Below, in pieces: positions 45,332 to 53,260 of a DNA stretch of 64,000 bases. Location of the stretch: assembly GCF_016616235.1 (NCBI RefSeq), contig NZ_CP067100.1:4089001-4153000 (forward strand), in the 5' to 3' direction. The notes beneath the pieces were generated by a model. That model did no database searches. It was not told the DNA's origin and was given only the letters and a program-made list of their open reading frames with translations. The position numbers and the translations under genes are program-made. The number at the start of each line of letters is the position of its first letter. Within the stretch, counting starts at the first letter, position 1. This DNA comes from Bradyrhizobium diazoefficiens. GTDB lineage: Bacteria; Pseudomonadota; Alphaproteobacteria; Rhizobiales; Xanthobacteraceae.

Positions 45332-45613
45332 CTATTTCCCAGGCTCCACAATTGCAAGCCGTTCGTCACCCCGCTGAAAGTCCGGCCGAAGGTCGACGCC
45401 CCGGCTACCGCAGCCCTGACACACGAACCGCGGCTCCAAGTCAGACAGCCGCACCCCGTCGGGCCAGCGATCGCCGCTCGGTGCGACGCGATGCCCGCAG
45501 CGGCAATAGACTAGGATGCCGCGCACGCCGATCTCGCGCATCTCGCCCAACGTGATCTTGAGCGGCCGGCCGTCGGCGTGCGTTGGCGTGTGGCGTCGGA
45601 TAGAGCGAGGCAT
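45332..45613 (-). CDS. Zinc-ribbon-like hypothetical protein
   Basis: 93 aa, cytosolic and basic. Two cysteine pairs, VYCRCGHRV (about residue 37) and FVCQGCGSRG (about residue 65), flank GDRWPDGVRLSDLEPR, a layout of a compact zinc ribbon. Similar short proteins recur in Bradyrhizobium genomes. The N-terminal ~20 residues are basic and variable. A decayed copy of its front end and 5' region lies at 46058-46165. Confidence 0.7.
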   Translation of the reverse strand: MPRSIRRHTPTHADGRPLKITLGEMREIGVRGILVYCRCGHRVAPSGDRWPDGVRLSDLEPRFVCQGCGSRGVDLRPDFQRGDERLAIVEPGK

Positions 45614-45710
45614 ACCGCTATCGAAGCGCGGCGTCGGCTAGAGTCAAATTGTCGATCTCTTGGGCCTCGGAATGCGCGCGAGCTACTGCATGTTGTCGGT
45701 GCGAAAGAGC
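45603..45710. repeat. Diverged direct repeat, copy 1 (5' region of the zinc-ribbon gene)
   Basis: Aligns with 46058-46165 in the same orientation. Shared blocks include GCATACCG, AAGCG, CGATC, GCGCGAGCTACTGC and GTCG, separated by substitutions and small gaps. Copy 1 contains the start codon of the 45332-45613 gene. In copy 2 the corresponding frame stops after about nine codons. The rest of 45711-45935 holds only an AT-rich stretch (45748-45790). Confidence 0.6.
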
Positions 45711-45935
45711 ACGGGTGACGGTTCGCGCTGGCGGCTTTCGTTTCGAACACTGGTATTTTGAAAATAATAAAATTAAATAAATTAAATGTAGACGTGATTG
45801 AAATTTGGACTAGGGTAAAGCAGGACTTGGCGCCGGAAGAACGCGTCAGGTATCCGAGGAACGGCTCCAGCATCTGCCCCCTGCGTATGCCCCCCAGGAT
45901 GCGGGAGCCGTTTCTTCGAATGGTCGAGGCGCATC

Positions 45936-46037
45936 ATGCGGCCCTTATCACCGGCTGACCTGTTTCTTGTCTCTGCCATGACGGGGGCGGCGTTACTGAT
46001 TGAAATCGGAGTTTTCATCGTTATGGATCTGATTTGA
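45936..46037 (+). CDS. Putative 33-aa membrane peptide
   Basis: ATG 45936 preceded by GAGGCG. A short polar start is followed by one hydrophobic segment (TGAALLIEIGVFIVMDLI) running to the stop. Single-pass microprotein candidate of unknown function. Confidence 0.38.
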   Translation: MRPLSPADLFLVSAMTGAALLIEIGVFIVMDLI

Positions 46038-46057
46038 CCGTCATCGCGGCGGCCGGG

Positions 46058-46165
46058 TGAGCGCGGGCATACCGAGATCAAAGCGGGCCGGCGCAGGGGG
46101 GCGAATTATCGATCCCTTGAGGCCCGGAAGCGTGCGCGAGCTACTGCGTGTCGTGGGTGGCAAAA
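46058..46165. repeat. Diverged direct repeat, copy 2
   Basis: Counterpart of 45603-45710. The gene that should follow on the minus strand is missing, so this is a gene-front remnant. No gene is recognised between 46166 and 46467. Confidence 0.6.
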
Positions 46166-46467
46166 ACAAGCGAGTCAAAGGCCGGTCTACGAGATCGTCG
46201 AAGAAAAACGAACAATTCAACCTTGATGGCAGCGACGGAAAGCTCCTTATCCGTTGGTCCTCAAGCGCGATTTCGAATACGGCTGGTCCATGCTGCCAGC
46301 CCAGTTGCCGGATGATCCGGCCCCAATTGCCGGGCAGGATGATCGCACCCGGCTGAAGCATTGCTGCGCTCAGATAAAAAAACGGCATGTGCGGTTGTCG
46401 CCCGAATCGAACCAAGGATTGAAGCTTAGGCATTGCATCGGAGCGCGATAGGAGTCTGATCGTCCGT

Positions 46468-46760
46468 ATGGGGCACGGCATCGTCGAGCTCGCGCGCACG
46501 GAGCGCATCTGCCGGGATCTGGCGGACCAGAGCAGGGTGCCCGGCGAGGCCGGCGCCAGTGCGCCGCGGCTGCGCTTCTGCGCAACGAAGTTGACCTGAT
46601 CGAACACCGCATCATTGAGCGCGCCAAAGCCAACTTCGCAAAAAGGGGCCGCAGCAATCGTCATGCTGCGGCCCCGCTGGTCAAAACAAACCGGGTGAAA
46701 GAATTCCGTGAGATATACAGCCAGCCCCGGTGGAAAAATTCTACCGGGAAAATTTGGTAA
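46468..46760 (+). pseudogene. Frameshifted small hypothetical gene
   Basis: ATG 46468 opens a frame starting MGHGIVELARTERICRDLAD that stops at 46594. A second frame, ending at TAA 46758-46760, continues with coding-like sequence (ALLRNEVDLIEHRIIERAK, then KRGRSNRHAA). A single frameshift near 46540-46565 would join them. An AGGAG lies 13 bases before the ATG. No family is recognised. Confidence 0.4.
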
Positions 46761-46996
46761 ACTTCAAATTAAATCTGGCGGGGCTGCTCAGGGAACAGCG
46801 ACGCGCTTTAATATATGTTAGGGCGAGAAACTGCTGACAGGCCAAGCGTCAACACTTTGGCGCAAGTGTGCCAAATGGTGGTCAGCGCTGGGATTTCAGC
46901 CGCCCAAACCGGAATGCCGGAATGCACGAACGCGCCCGCGGCTCATATACTCCCCCCGCGCGATGTTCTTTGTCCTCGTTTTTTGAGGTTGACTGC

Positions 46997-47194
46997 ATGT
47001 TCAATGCGGAAACGACCGCTCTGCTTAGAGCCGTGCTTGAGGAAGTCTGCGAGAAGATTCCCGTCAATGAGACCGGCGCAAGAACACACGTTGCGTCGAA
47101 GATTCTTGAGGCGGCGGCGCAGGGGCACCTTTCGACCGATGCGTTGATGGCGGCCGGTCGTGAGGCCCTGAATCCACCTACCATGTGGCGTTGA
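46997..47194 (+). CDS. Small conserved hypothetical protein
   Basis: 65 aa, helical, cytosolic. Sequence features: ETTALLRAVLEEVCEKIP, then GARTHVASKILEAAAQG, and a C-terminal REALNPPTMWR. This short family is common in Bradyrhizobium. GAGGTTGACTGC precedes the ATG. No function known. Confidence 0.72.
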   Translation: MFNAETTALLRAVLEEVCEKIPVNETGARTHVASKILEAAAQGHLSTDALMAAGREALNPPTMWR

Positions 47195-47330
47195 TGGCTT
47201 AGCCTGGGACTATCGCTCCCGCCGGCGGCCATTTCGTGGCGCCGCTTCATCGCGGCATCGGCCGCAGGGGTTATCTCAGGCTACGCCTGCGGTTCGAAGC
47301 TTGCCAGGTTCACACCGGCGGGCTTTCTCG

Positions 47331-47444
47331 CTACGACAGGCAGGCGAGGATCGCGAGAGCTACGTCGTAGCCGAGGTCACCCGAATACGTCCAAAACAGG
47401 ATTCCAGCGCCCATGGCGAGTACAAGCGCTTTAACTGCAATCAT
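47331..47444 (-). CDS. Putative 37-aa membrane protein
   Basis: ATG 47444 with AGGGGA seven bases upstream. Nearly the whole product is hydrophobic (VKALVLAMGAGILFWTYSG, then YDVALAILACLS), with one or two short membrane segments. It is transcribed in the same direction as the Tat-like paralogue B, 125 bases after it. Confidence 0.5.
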   Translation of the reverse strand: MIAVKALVLAMGAGILFWTYSGDLGYDVALAILACLS

Positions 47445-47569
47445 CTGAAGTCCCCTCTCGCTACCAATGAGGAGAGGTTGAGCCCTGATTGTTTCCAGGC
47501 TGCTTCGAGGGGATCGGCAAATGGTTTCGTTCACCGAGCCGTTATCCACTGACCCCCCGGTTCACCGGG

Positions 47570-47797
47570 TCAGCGATCCTTGTCAGGCTTGCCGTTGGGG
47601 CTGCCGTCCCCGCCGCCATTGCCCCAGCCGTTATTGCCACGAGGAGCGTGATGTACGATCCTGCCGCCGGACTTGGCGATGGCTGTGCTGGTAAGGGACG
47701 TCGACAGCAACGCTGTGATCGTGGGCGGAGTAACAACGGCGAATTTGCCGCAGGTCTTCAGGAATTCGCGCCGGTCATCATCTTTTTGTTCAGCCAT
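47570..47797 (-). CDS. Small protein with twin-arginine-like N-terminus and Gly/Asn-rich tail (paralogue B)
   Basis: 75 aa. DRREFLKTCGKFAVVTPP and LLSTSLTSTAIAKSGG match paralogue A (45020-45220) at nearly every position, while the tail is Gly/Asn/Pro-rich (APRGNNGWGNGGGDGSPN). GGAGGG is correctly placed before ATG 47797. The upstream region is AT-rich with a partial copy of the paralogue A inverted repeat. Confidence 0.72.
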   Translation of the reverse strand: MAEQKDDDRREFLKTCGKFAVVTPPTITALLSTSLTSTAIAKSGGRIVHHAPRGNNGWGNGGGDGSPNGKPDKDR

Positions 47798-47865
47798 CGC
47801 ACCCTCCGCAAAGAATTAACCGTATTATATCGACGATTTAAATAATTGAACAAGTTAATAGTTCA

Positions 47866-47880
47866 ATCACGAAGTATGAG
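47866..47880. promoter_or_regulatory. Partial inverted repeat upstream of paralogue B
   Basis: ATCAC-GAAGT-ATGAG, 69-83 bases before the 47797 start; compare GTCAC-GAATT-GTGAC at 45283. Weaker than the other copy. Confidence 0.3.
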
Positions 47881-48237
47881 AGGCGGTCTCAGGTGGCGGA
47901 GAGCCAGCCCCGGCTTCAGGGGGGCTATTGGGGATGGGCCGGGGCCGCTCCGCCAGCCCGACGGCGGGCTAGCGCGACTCAAAGCCGGTACCACAGCCAT
48001 TGTTCCTACCGGCAGCACCTTGGGAAATTTGTGTCGCGTCCTGAAATCTATCCGGTCAAGAAATTGGTCGGGCTGAGTGAGAGCATGCTCGAAGGAATTG
48101 ACAAGTAGCGTGCGAAGCAGCGGCCAATTCTCACCGTTTCGGATGCAATCCGGCAATAATCGAGATCGGACTAAGGGCGTCCCGAACGAAGGACCGGGAA
48201 TAGACATCGGCAGGCCGACAATTTACGATTGTTGTCC
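47881..48237. other. Intergenic, no confident gene
   Basis: 357 bases. A plus-strand segment ending at 48108 reads like the front of a ribbon-helix-helix protein (RPEIYPVKKLVGLSESMLEG) but has no start or continuation and may be a remnant. Confidence 0.4.
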
Positions 48238-48570
48238 ATGGGGCGGATTCAGACGCTTACTGATTGCTACGACTGCGGAAATTCTGTTTCAGCAAACGCG
48301 GTCGCATGCCCAAGTTGCGGATCGCGGCATCCCTTCGGTCCACCGACGCTTGGTCGTAAGCCGCCAATCCACAACGTAGAGCGGCGCAACGATCGGAATA
48401 TGTTCGTGATTGCCGGGACGCTCGGCGCGATCGGAGCAGTGTACGGTATGGCCGCAAGTTCAGGACCATGGACCGCGACGCTGTTCGGGGTCGCATATGG
48501 CACTGCAGGTATCTTGATCGGCGTCCCTCTCGCAGGTTTCTTCAACATCACCCGGCGGCTCTGGAGCTGA
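48238..48570 (+). CDS. Zinc-ribbon membrane protein
   Basis: 110 aa. An N-terminal double-CxxC zinc ribbon (CYDCGNSVSANAVACPSCG, about residues 9-27) is followed by a polar linker and two hydrophobic segments (MFVIAGTLGAIGAVYGMAA; ATLFGVAYGTAGILIGVPLA). This matches short zinc-ribbon plus membrane proteins of unknown role. ATG 48238 is preferred; a TTG at 48229 is in frame. Confidence 0.7.
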   Translation: MGRIQTLTDCYDCGNSVSANAVACPSCGSRHPFGPPTLGRKPPIHNVERRNDRNMFVIAGTLGAIGAVYGMAASSGPWTATLFGVAYGTAGILIGVPLAGFFNITRRLWS

Positions 48571-48755
48571 TCGCCGCACGCCGTTTCATTCTTTCAGTCG
48601 GTCAGATGCCGAATTGCCTTCAGCACGAAGCAGACCGGCCAGAACGCCGCCCCTTGGCAATCAACCCGCTCGCGACATGTGGGATAGGACGTGGGTTGGA
48701 TCGTAGAAAATCGAAATTCCTTCGAAAAGCAGCGTCCTTTGGTTGACACCCCTTT

Positions 48756-48917
48756 CGCCATTGCACCGGTATCGCCGCTGGCGCTTCCCGCATTGGCGGC
48801 TGGCTGTCCCGCAACGCATGGCTTGCCAGGCTGCAGCAAGGCATCCTTGGCGCCGTGATGCTGACAATTGGGGGATTGCTCTTCGTTGATCGCAGCGGCC
48901 CTGCGCCCACGCGCTAG
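48756..48917 (+). pseudogene. C-terminal remnant of a LysE-family exporter
   Basis: 53 codons ending at TAG 48917. The reading SRIGGWLSRNAWLARLQQG, then ILGAVMLTIGGLLFVD, is the last-helix region of LysE/RhtB exporters. The preceding ~150 residues are absent and no start codon is usable. The rest of 48571-49163 has no recognisable gene. Confidence 0.55.
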
Positions 48918-49163
48918 CGGCTGAAGCTTCCGTTGATCGAGCAGCGACGCTCTCGATCGATTTCGGAATAATGGCATTATGCCGCCGTTTTGCCCGAGGT
49001 GTCAAACGGCTTTTCCGGGGCGCACGAAAAAAGCATTGTGCCAGTGCGACTTAGCTACTGTGCATGGGGTTGTTTTCATATTTTGTTTGCGCGACGACTT
49101 GGCTTACGCCACCGCCTGGCTTGGCCTTGCGGAACCCTTCTGCCGCATCTGCGTTGTCCCGCC

Positions 49164-49355
49164 ATGACTGAAGACCTTTCCTACCGACGCAAACCCCTCA
49201 CTCCCGAGCAGCGTCAGGCGCGCGATGCGGCGCGCCGGATCGAGGCTGAAAAGGCCATGCGCGATCATGAAGCGGCGCAGAAGGCGTTTTACGCCAACAA
49301 GGACCGGCTGAAGGCCGAGCGCCTGGCACGGGAAGCCGCGGCCGCGAAGGCCTGA
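49164..49355 (+). CDS. Small charged hypothetical protein
   Basis: 63 aa, strongly helical and charged (EQRQARDAARRIEAEKAM, then KDRLKAERLAREAAAAKA), probably a coiled coil. A frequent short protein in Bradyrhizobium. Its last 67 bases overlap, antisense, the gene at 49289-49630. Confidence 0.68.
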   Translation: MTEDLSYRRKPLTPEQRQARDAARRIEAEKAMRDHEAAQKAFYANKDRLKAERLAREAAAAKA

Positions 49356-49630
49356 CTGCGCTTAGGCATCGCCCCCGAAACAGCTCTCGAATCGACCGGT
49401 GCCGCCGCTAATGGCGGCCGGAGACGCGCCACGCTCAAGGCGAGCTTGAGCGCCTGCACGGCACCAGCCAAGGTGCCGCGAGGCGATCGTGCTTCGATCG
49501 CCTCGGCTGCGATGCGGCAATCGTTGGCGACCTCGAGCAACCCGCTGCGGGCGAGGTCCAGGGTGGAGAGGGCTGCCTGCTCCAGGCACACCCGTTCAAG
49601 CCGTCGAAACTCTCGCAGGTCCCTGTTCAT
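49289..49630 (-). CDS. Helical hypothetical protein, antisense overlap at its 3' end
   Basis: 113 aa. The N-terminal half (LREFRRLERVCLEQAAL, then DLARSGLLEVANDCRIAAEA) resembles small conserved rhizobial helical proteins. The C-terminal half is Ala/Arg-rich and lies opposite the end of the 49164-49355 gene, so it may be non-native sequence read through after loss of the original stop codon. Confidence 0.5.
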   Translation of the reverse strand: MNRDLREFRRLERVCLEQAALSTLDLARSGLLEVANDCRIAAEAIEARSPRGTLAGAVQALKLALSVARLRPPLAAAPVDSRAVSGAMPKRSQAFAAAASRARRSAFSRSLLA

Positions 49631-49883
49631 GCGTCAGCTCTCGATCTCCCCGCGCCATGCGGCACCGAGTCTGTTTAACGAACGGTAAACGTCTCTGCTT
49701 AGCCGGATTGGCTGGCGCAGGGCTGGTGCTGCCGCGGCCGGCTCCGCGGGCGTGCGGCGACAGGCTTGACGGCGTTTGCCTTCCGGGAGGAAGCTTCGAA
49801 TGATCCTGAACTGACGTGAACCACGGAGACGTTGCTCTCAGCCAGTCCCGACCACCATCAGCGAAGAGGCAATGGAGCTGACC

Positions 49884-50204
49884 ATGACCACGTTCGACAA
49901 GCGCGAGCAGGGCTTTGAAGCCAAATTCGTCCACGACGAGGAGCTCATGTTCAGGGCCGCGGCGCGGTCCAACAAGCTGCTCGGGCTCTGGGCGGCATCG
50001 CAGCTCGGACTCAGCGGCGAGGCGGCTTCGAATTATGCGACGGCGCTGGTGACGGGCAATCTGGAGAGCCAGACAATCGACGATGTCGTGGGCAAGGTGT
50101 CGGGCGATCTCGCGGCGAGAGGCGTGGCGCGCGAGCAGGTCGCAGCCAAGCTTCAGGAATGCCTGCACCAGGCGCTCGCGCAACTCGAAGCGGACAGGCA
50201 ATAG
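49884..50204 (+). CDS. DUF1476 protein (F1-ATPase inhibitor zeta type)
   Basis: 106 aa, the family length. Blocks TTFDKREQGFEAKFVHDEEL, RSNKLLGLWAASQLGLSG and LEQ-type end (KLQECLHQALAQLEADRQ). In Paracoccus and relatives this protein is the zeta subunit that inhibits the F1-ATPase; inhibition varies among alphaproteobacteria. ATG 49884 follows GGAG at six bases; the in-frame ATG at 49872 overlaps that site. Confidence 0.9.
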   Translation: MTTFDKREQGFEAKFVHDEELMFRAAARSNKLLGLWAASQLGLSGEAASNYATALVTGNLESQTIDDVVGKVSGDLAARGVAREQVAAKLQECLHQALAQLEADRQ

Positions 50205-50298
50205 GAAGGCAAGCTGCCGCGATCCTGATTGGCGCGGCCCGGCTTGCTACTGGGCCTGCGCTGAGCGGCGCCTGATTCGGAAGGTCGGCGGACGCCGG

Positions 50299-50427
50299 CT
50301 ATTTCTGGTTCGGCAGCTTCACCGGCACGTGCGGCGAGGAGCTGACGGTCCGCGGGCTGCCGTCGGGGTAAACGCGGTCGCCGCGGATCAGGGATTCCAG
50401 AACAAGAAAAAATTTCTCTGCAAGCAT
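50299..50427 (-). CDS. Small conserved hypothetical protein (42 aa)
   Basis: ATG 50427 with GAGGGTGA upstream. Reads LAEKFFLVLESLIRG, then YPDGSPRTVSSSPHVPVKLP at the end. The pattern is familiar from short unannotated Bradyrhizobium proteins. Soluble, function unknown. Confidence 0.6.
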   Translation of the reverse strand: MLAEKFFLVLESLIRGDRVYPDGSPRTVSSSPHVPVKLPNQK

Positions 50428-50777
50428 TTGCGTCACCCTCGTTGGTGATGGCCTCTTGAAATGAGTCGAGGCGCCGAACGCAGAAATTCAATCAACTAAA
50501 CGGGAGCGGGGCACTGTTGGGAGCGGTGCATGCTGCGCCGCAGTGCAGTTGTGGTCAGGAAAGCGCTGGTGGTGCTCAGCCGAAGGCGAGTGCCACGAGG
50601 CTCGAGCAGAGAAGGACCAAGCCGCCGGCGGTCAAAGCCAGAAAGCCATCGGATACGAAGTCATGGTTGCGCATGGGACACCTGCCGCTCTCGTCTTCGA
50701 TGCTCGATCGGATCGATTAAAATTGTCCGAACGTGCCGTCTTGAAAGAGGTGATGCTTGCCGCCCGCGCGAGTGCCT

Positions 50778-50867
50778 CTAGGCCCTCGTGCGGTAACCTT
50801 CAAACGCATGGGCCAGGAAGATCCCCGCGCTTACCAGACCCATCAGTGCCGAAACCGTCTCGATCAT
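50778..50867 (-). CDS. Putative 29-aa membrane peptide
   Basis: ATG 50867. The product is one hydrophobic segment (VSALMGLVSAGIFLAHAF) with a short basic tail (EGYRTRA). The ribosome-binding site is weak (GGA 13 bases upstream). Confidence 0.42.
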   Translation of the reverse strand: MIETVSALMGLVSAGIFLAHAFEGYRTRA

Positions 50868-51222
50868 CGTCAAATTCCAATCCGCCCCTGCAGCGCGAGA
50901 AAACGCGTGCGGCCTTGCACAGTCAAAAGAATTCCAGGGCGGCTCGCGACAATGGGGGTGGAGTGAGGATTCGGCGCAACAGAATGTCCGGGAGTGGCAC
51001 AGAGCAGGGTGGCGGCGCTCGGTAGATCAACGGGGAGAAACGAACGCCTCGTTTACCATCCCAGCGCGATCGCTGTGGGCTCCCCATTTCCGCCGTGATC
51101 GGGTTGCGATATCGTCACCACTTCGGCGCGGTGGTGGGCCGCCTCGGAGCAAAGCACCGGACGGCGCTCCCCGTAACCAAAGCGGGATGGGTACACCGCC
51201 GGCGAAGTGGTATTTGGGGCGC
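50868..51222. other. Intergenic region upstream of rlpA
   Basis: 355 bases without a convincing gene. The stretch likely holds the rlpA promoter; no clear consensus is visible. Confidence 0.45.
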
Positions 51223-52158
51223 ATGGGGATCCGACGGTCAGATTCGGTGTTGCGGGCCGCGCGCGGTGTTGCGGCGGTCGCGACCTGCCTTGCGCTGGCC
51301 AATTGCGCGTCCTCCAACAAATTCTCCAGCCGGGTCGATCCGAAATACGGGGTGTCCTCGAGCCCGCGGGTCGTGGCTTTCGGAGACCCGGTCCCGAAGG
51401 GCGGCGGCACCTACCGCGTCGGCAAGCCCTATGTCGTGGCCGGCCGGACCTACGTGCCGGAGGAGGACGTCAACTACCGCGCCGAGGGCACGGCGTCCTG
51501 GTATGGGGACGACTTCCACGGCCGCCTGACCGCCAACGGCGAAGTGTTCGATATGGCCTCGCTGACGGCGGCGCATCCGACCCTGCCGATGCCGTCCTAT
51601 GCGCGGGTCACCAACCTGTCGAACGGCAAGTCGCTGATCGTCCGCGTCAACGATCGTGGGCCCTATCACGGCAACCGGCTCATCGACGTCTCGAACAAGG
51701 CCGCCGAACTGCTTGAATTCAAAGGCAATGGCGTTGCCAAGGTTCGGGTCGAATATGTCGGCCGGGCGCCGCTGGAAGGCTCCGACGACCGCCAGCTGAT
51801 TGCCACCTTGCGCACCGGGATCCCGGCTCCGTCGCCATCTATGGTGCGCGTTGCTTCGGCAAGGCCGTTCGTGCCAGAGCTGCCGTCCTCGCACCGCGGC
51901 GCCATTCGCGGCGAGGTTCCGATGCCGGAGGGGCGGCCCTACAATCTCGGCAACACCTCTGCCGACATGGCCTCCCTCAATGCGACCTCGGAGATGTCGG
52001 CCTCGAGCCGCAGCCGGGGCCGGGCGCTCCAGAACGCGCGCGCAGTGTCCTATGACGAGGACGGCCGTTGCGCGCCGGAGAGCGCACCGTCCGCCGCCTA
52101 TGTCTCGGACGGCGCTGCCGAGGCCCGCAGCATCCTGAGCGGCCGCGGCCTCTACTAG
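51223..52158 (+). CDS. rlpA: RlpA-like lipoprotein, septal ring lytic transglycosylase family
   Basis: 311 aa. Lipobox LALANC with Cys28 marks an outer-membrane lipoprotein. The double-psi beta-barrel domain (about 90-190) contains GTASWYGDDFHGRLTANGEV, then ARVTNLSNGKSLIVRVNDRG and DVSNKAAELL. A C-terminal SPOR domain, which targets E. coli RlpA to denuded septal glycan, is absent; the tail is Ser/Ala/Arg-rich. Start 51223 is favoured over 51187, which would place 12 residues before the signal. Upstream of dacF in the usual alphaproteobacterial order. Confidence 0.9.
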   Translation: MGIRRSDSVLRAARGVAAVATCLALANCASSNKFSSRVDPKYGVSSSPRVVAFGDPVPKGGGTYRVGKPYVVAGRTYVPEEDVNYRAEGTASWYGDDFHGRLTANGEVFDMASLTAAHPTLPMPSYARVTNLSNGKSLIVRVNDRGPYHGNRLIDVSNKAAELLEFKGNGVAKVRVEYVGRAPLEGSDDRQLIATLRTGIPAPSPSMVRVASARPFVPELPSSHRGAIRGEVPMPEGRPYNLGNTSADMASLNATSEMSASSRSRGRALQNARAVSYDEDGRCAPESAPSAAYVSDGAAEARSILSGRGLY

Positions 52159-53108
52159 GCCGTACTCTCTTTCAGGAACCCGACCAACGCGGCGTTGACC
52201 TCGTCGGGGCGCTCCTGCTGCACCCAATGGCCGGCGCCGTCGATGATGAGCTTGCGCTTCAGATTGGGCAGCACGCGCTCAAGCTCGTTGACGCGCTTGG
52301 CGCCGATCAGGCCGGTGATGACCGCGTCCATCGAGCCGGCAATGAACAGCGAGGGCTGGTGGATCTGCGCATCCTGCCATGGGGCCGTCAGCTCCCAATT
52401 GCGGTCAAGGTTGCGATACCAATTCAGCCCGCCGCGGAAGCCCGACTTGCGGAAGGCCTCGGTGAAATAGGCGAGATCGGCCTCGCTGAGCCAAGCCGGC
52501 AGCGGCTCGTCGGTGGTGGCGTGGCTGAGAAAGCCCTTGCCGGCCTGCACGAACATGGCAGCCGTGGGATCGGCCAGGCCGCGGCCGCCGAGCACGATCC
52601 GCATGGTGCGGGCGACGTCACGCTCGAGTTCGGCCTCGGCAACGCCGGGCGTCTGGAAATACTGCCAGTAGAAATTGGTGACGCCGCTCGCGCGCAACAG
52701 CTCGAGCGGCTTGCCGCGGCCGCGGAACGGCGGCGGCACGCTCAGGCCTGCCACTGCCGTGAAGATGTCGGGCCGGAACAGCGCCGCGTGCCAGGCGACC
52801 GGCGCGCCCCAGTCGTGGCCGACCACCATCGCCTTGGTCGCGCCCAGCGCCTGCACGAGGCCGACGATGTCGCCGACCGTGTCGAAGATCGAATAGGCGC
52901 CGATATCGGCCGGCGCGGCGCTCTGGCCGTAACCGCGCATGTCGGGGGCGACGACGCGAAAGCCCGCGGCGGCCAGCGCCGGGATCTGGTGGCGCCAGGA
53001 ATAAGAGAGCTCCGGCCAGCCATGGCACAGCACCACCAGCGGACCTTCGCCGGCTTCGCGGATGAAGAGGTCGATCCCGTTGGCCTTGATGACGCGGGTG
53101 GAGGACAT
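52155..53108 (-). CDS. Alpha/beta hydrolase, epoxide hydrolase-like
   Basis: 317 aa. Oxyanion motif LCHGWPELSYSWRHQ, nucleophile elbow VVGHDWGAPVAW with aspartate as nucleophile, cap-domain tyrosine region GGLNWYRNLDRNW, and histidine in DGAGHWVQQERP. The aspartate nucleophile and HGWPE motif place it with soluble epoxide hydrolases rather than serine esterases. GGCGGAAAAG precedes ATG 53108. It is inserted between rlpA and dacF on the opposite strand. Confidence 0.88.
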   Translation of the reverse strand: MSSTRVIKANGIDLFIREAGEGPLVVLCHGWPELSYSWRHQIPALAAAGFRVVAPDMRGYGQSAAPADIGAYSIFDTVGDIVGLVQALGATKAMVVGHDWGAPVAWHAALFRPDIFTAVAGLSVPPPFRGRGKPLELLRASGVTNFYWQYFQTPGVAEAELERDVARTMRIVLGGRGLADPTAAMFVQAGKGFLSHATTDEPLPAWLSEADLAYFTEAFRKSGFRGGLNWYRNLDRNWELTAPWQDAQIHQPSLFIAGSMDAVITGLIGAKRVNELERVLPNLKRKLIIDGAGHWVQQERPDEVNAALVGFLKESTA

Positions 53109-53260
53109 CGCTTTTCCGCCTTGTTTCAGGGGTTTGGTCGACAAATATGAGGTGCCACGATAGGGGCGTGGCGCGAATCGTGCAAACTCGGGTGCCGGCA
53201 CGAGCCTCGTGTTGTTCGCGCCGGTTGCAACTGTTAGAACGCCGCTCTCAGGGCTTGGCC

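Noticed and set aside
46380..46440. Possible tRNA T-arm (GGTTCGATTCGGGCG on the minus strand)
   Set aside because: The flanking bases do not form a 5-bp T-stem, and no acceptor or anticodon arm is present.
48979..49167. 62-aa cysteine-rich plus-strand ORF
   Set aside because: Starts like a zinc ribbon but continues without recognisable pattern and overlaps the start of the next gene; no ribosome-binding site.
50576..50650. 24-aa hydrophobic ORF on the minus strand
   Set aside because: Reads like a membrane segment, but no ribosome-binding site precedes the ATG.
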